Assembly: GCA_947165725.1 (NCBI GenBank)
Contig: CAMVBL010000055.1
Coordinates: 1 to 6,849 of the forward strand
Length of the DNA stretch: 6,849 nt
Source of the DNA: an uncultured Caryophanales bacterium
Lineage (GTDB): Bacteria; Bacillota_I; Bacilli_A; RFN20; CAG-826
Direction of reading: 5' to 3'
The notes beneath the pieces are model-generated. The model was given only the letters and a program-made list of their open reading frames with translations. It had not been told where the DNA came from and did no database searches. Shown here piece after piece: positions 4,817 through 6,849 of this stretch (its first letter is position 1; every line of letters starts with the position of its first letter). A program made the translations under genes and the position numbers.

Positions 4817-6442
4817 CTATTTTCTATACTTCACTCCACAAATTGGGCATCTTTTTCCTTTATGCATCTGTTGAATCCTTTTATAGAAGGAAGCATTGCA
4901 AGATGGACAAACCCACCACTTTTCCTTGCCACTATTACAAGTATATTCGCTTGGCTTATCTGCATTCTTTGTGTAATCCCAAAGTTTCGCTAATTCAGGA
5001 TCATTGGAAGCAAGTGAATTAGAACTATCGGTTCTTTTCCCTGAACAAACAGGACACCCTTGACTGCCCTTTTTAACAACTGGGCTCGAAAGATATGAAT
5101 GACCTTTTGGGCACTTCCACCAATATTCTTTTTTAGAAGTCGGTGCAATTGTTTTTATATCAATGCCTACATTTTTCTCATAATCCCATTGTTCGAGCAA
5201 TTCGGGGTAAAAATCAAAAATATTGCCCCTTTTCTTGGTTGTGGTTATTGTTCTCTTTTCGTACGAACATCTCTTACATCCATATCCTTTTGTTCTTGTC
5301 TTAATAATGGCTTCCCATTCGTTACCGCATTTGGAGCACTTCCACCACACTTTTTTGTTTGATCCTGGGGTCACGTCCTTAGGAGTCAAATCCCCATTTT
5401 TTGTTGGATGCCACTCGTTTGCGATAGATGGAAACAAGTCTGCCAATGAGTATCCTCTTTTAGATTCAACGTCATATGTCCTTTCGTCTGCGTGAACGCA
5501 CTTAATACAAGTCAGTGTATCGGTTAAATTTTCCACTGCGCCTTGCCAATGGTAACCACAAGTGGGGCAAACCCAAAAGAATCGTTTCTTTGAACTAACA
5601 GGGATGGTTTCGGGGTTCACATCACCATTTTTGTCATAATCCCACTTCTTTATTCCTATAGGTTTTTTAAAAGCGACGCTATTTTCCTTTATGTTGTTGA
5701 CATACCTTCCGATAATCTTTGTTCTATCCGAATCGATATCAACATCAAATTTGCAACAAACCTGCCTCTCCGCTAATAGTATTTGTCCAATGGCGGTCAT
5801 CAACGCATCAATAAAATGGTAGTTTTGGGAATACAAAACATTGAGCAAATACCCATATTTTGTTTTCTTCGGTGAAGAATCGACAGGACCCTTCTTTTTT
5901 TCTGCCACTCTCAAAAGCAATATCCCTTTTTTTGTAAGGAATTCATTTTTCTTGGCATCCCTTTCTTTGCTCCCTTTTCTGCTATGGAAGTAAGACCCAT
6001 CATATTCGATGGCGACATTTAGTTTTGGAAGGAAAATGTCCATCTCGGTCTTTTCAATTTTTGATCTATAAAGAACCTCGGTAAAAGCTTCTAGATAATA
6101 TCCAATCGCCTGTTCGGGGAAAGATGTTCTTTTTTCGCTATCGCAGATAGGACAAGAAGTTCCTTGCAGTGTTCTAGAGGCGATAACTGACTGATAACTA
6201 TGGCCATTTGGGCATATCCACCAAACCTTTTTGTGCGACGCTCTAAGCACATTTTCGGGTAAAAGGGCACCATTCTTTGAATAATCCCATTCCTTAACTA
6301 GTTCAGGGTTTGTTGTTGCCAAAGAGTTTTCTTTTGAAGCCTTTATCCCTTTACAATATGGGCACTCAGGACTTTGAATTTCATCACCTTCGGCATCTAT
6401 GGGTGCGTTGTTTTGTCTCGCGTGGATCAAGAGATGAATCAC
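4817..6442 (-). CDS. Zinc-ribbon repeat protein with Vsr-like nuclease domain, 5'-truncated
   Basis: A 541-residue frame built of PF14311-type (DUF4379) zinc-ribbon units. Each unit runs ..PEL..EWDY.KNG...P..V...S.KK.WW.C..C/GH..., then CxxC. Cysteine pairs are at 27/30, 77 with His81, 97/100, 292/295, 312/315, 369/372, 389/392, 444 with His448, 463/466, 512/515 and 532/535. Between the first and second full units (about 105-215) is a restriction-endonuclease-fold domain like those of Vsr-type proteins: FPEQ (108-111), EMDIF (133-137), AIEYDGSYFH (144-153) and LLLRVAE (175-181). Glu110, Asp135, Glu146 and Asp148 are the likely metal-binding candidates. A nucleic-acid-binding nuclease is inferred; its target is unknown. 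The frame opens with GTG at 6442 without a Shine-Dalgarno. Residues 1-23 are antisense to the DUF4234 coding sequence and unlike the family, and the first ribbon keeps only its second CxxC. The gene has therefore lost its true 5' end near 6374 and may be a pseudogene. Confidence 0.72.
   Translation of the reverse strand: MIHLLIHARQNNAPIDAEGDEIQSPECPYCKGIKASKENSLATTNPELVKEWDYSKNGALLPENVLRASHKKVWWICPNGHSYQSVIASRTLQGTSCPICDSEKRTSFPEQAIGYYLEAFTEVLYRSKIEKTEMDIFLPKLNVAIEYDGSYFHSRKGSKERDAKKNEFLTKKGILLLRVAEKKKGPVDSSPKKTKYGYLLNVLYSQNYHFIDALMTAIGQILLAERQVCCKFDVDIDSDRTKIIGRYVNNIKENSVAFKKPIGIKKWDYDKNGDVNPETIPVSSKKRFFWVCPTCGYHWQGAVENLTDTLTCIKCVHADERTYDVESKRGYSLADLFPSIANEWHPTKNGDLTPKDVTPGSNKKVWWKCSKCGNEWEAIIKTRTKGYGCKRCSYEKRTITTTKKRGNIFDFYPELLEQWDYEKNVGIDIKTIAPTSKKEYWWKCPKGHSYLSSPVVKKGSQGCPVCSGKRTDSSNSLASNDPELAKLWDYTKNADKPSEYTCNSGKEKWWVCPSCNASFYKRIQQMHKGKRCPICGVKYRK
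6372..6379. other. Breakpoint joining two truncated genes
   Basis: Left of this point the minus strand encodes family-like zinc-ribbon sequence (SPECPYCKG). Right of it the plus strand encodes family-like DUF4234 sequence (NFITFGIYG). Neither protein's family signal crosses the point, and each frame continues past it only as antisense of the other. The exact base is uncertain by several positions. I see no target-site duplication, inverted repeat or integrase site. It could be an insertion, deletion or inversion end, or a chimeric join. Confidence 0.6.
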
Positions 6443-6844
6443 CTTGTCATTGGATACGACGATTATAAGACCACCCCGCGTTATTGGCCTTGGTACGTAT
6501 TAGGCTGGGCTACCTTTATGATCGCTCCGTTTGTTTGGCAAATTCGCCTTGCCTCTAAATTAGGGAGATTCGCCAAAGAAATGAAAGTGGGTTCCCCGCG
6601 TTTATCTGGCCTTTCTTTTGCGATGTGGTCCACGTTTGGCACATTGATTCTTGTTGGTCCTTTTATTGCCTGGCATCGCGTCTTCTCCTTGCTTAATTTC
6701 CTAGAAGACGCCGCTAATCACGAATCGGAAGTTCGAGAATTGGCAAAAGTCAAATCGCAAAACGGCGAGCCGAATGTTCTATTTGCTTCCATGGAAGAAT
6801 GCTCATGTACGGTAAAGAAGCAAGCAACCGAAAACAATAGATAG
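6374..6844 (+). CDS. DUF4234-like integral membrane protein, 5'-truncated
   Basis: The frame gives 156 residues from a TTG at 6374. FITFGIYGCVVLSRVDQEMN (3-22) is the characteristic first helix and following segment of DUF4234-type proteins. Further hydrophobic segments lie at about 38-58 (with APFVWQIRLASKLG) and 78-103 (STFGTLILVGPFIAWHRVF), followed by a charged cytoplasmic-looking tail. The family is of unknown function. It normally begins with a soluble stretch and the rest of the first helix before the ITFGIYG block. Here that block follows the TTG directly, no Shine-Dalgarno is present, and the frame upstream (back to a TGA at 6335-6337) is antisense zinc-ribbon sequence. The real gene start has therefore been lost and expression is doubtful. 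Sample lines are about 45-47% GC, against about 30% in a helicase sample. The stop is TAG at 6842-6844. Confidence 0.65.
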   Translation: MNFITFGIYGCVVLSRVDQEMNHLVIGYDDYKTTPRYWPWYVLGWATFMIAPFVWQIRLASKLGRFAKEMKVGSPRLSGLSFAMWSTFGTLILVGPFIAWHRVFSLLNFLEDAANHESEVRELAKVKSQNGEPNVLFASMEECSCTVKKQATENNR

Positions 6845-6849
6845 ACCGC

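Noticed and set aside
4720..5495. Several plus-strand open frames of 84-100 codons
   Set aside because: They lie almost wholly antisense to the zinc-ribbon gene, whose strand has clear family motifs. Their peptides look like reverse-strand shadows.
6372..6379. Transposon or integrase insertion site at the breakpoint
   Set aside because: No inverted terminal repeats, target duplication, transposase or integrase, or tRNA gene is visible on either side.
447..6442. Helicase, lipoprotein and zinc-ribbon nuclease as one defence operon
   Set aside because: Terminator-like elements lie between each pair of genes, and the lipoprotein and helicase have their own promoters. The nuclease gene is truncated. 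Proximity alone is not enough.

Overview
The window looks like low-GC Gram-positive DNA (Bacillota or Mycoplasmatota, possibly an uncultured Bacilli-type lineage). The reasons are AT-rich coding sequence, clear Shine-Dalgarno sites (AGAAAGGA, GAGGAAG), a lipobox lipoprotein and TATAAT-type -10 boxes. The standard genetic code fits: tryptophan is TGG in the open frames I checked. Every gene here stops with TAA or TAG, but the sample is too small to mean much. I cannot name a species.

Layout, left to right. Bases 2-166 may hold the tail of a gene that starts outside the window. At 224-394 (+) a 56-residue protein resembles the chlamydial histone H1-like Hc1 family. It converges on a long minus-strand gene (447-3131), and the two share a bidirectional terminator at 409-439. 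The long gene encodes an SF2 DEAH-box helicase that carries, unusually, a hydrophobic probable membrane hairpin near its C-terminus. Its extended -10 box lies so close to the ATG that the mRNA may be leaderless. Next come a minus-strand lipoprotein of unknown function (3257-4432), with its own promoter inside a perfect dyad, and a 384-base gene-free stretch rich in dyads and short repeats. Beyond that is a minus-strand protein (4817-6442) made of repeated PF14311-type zinc ribbons around a Vsr/PD-(D/E)XK-like nuclease domain. Last is a plus-strand DUF4234-like membrane protein (6374-6844).

The most striking point is the junction near 6374. The zinc-ribbon protein starts in the middle of a ribbon, and the DUF4234 protein starts in the middle of its first membrane helix. 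The two 5' ends overlap head to head, and GC content rises across the boundary. Two genes truncated at one point indicate a recombination or insertion breakpoint, or an assembly or amplification chimera.

A second structural find is a 47-48 base terminator-like element present twice (3169-3215 and 4675-4722). Each copy lies downstream of a minus-strand gene, and sequence well outside the hairpin is also conserved. The genes appear to be separate transcription units, not one operon. A helicase and a nuclease-like protein lie close together, but each unit has its own signals and nothing here proves a joint system.
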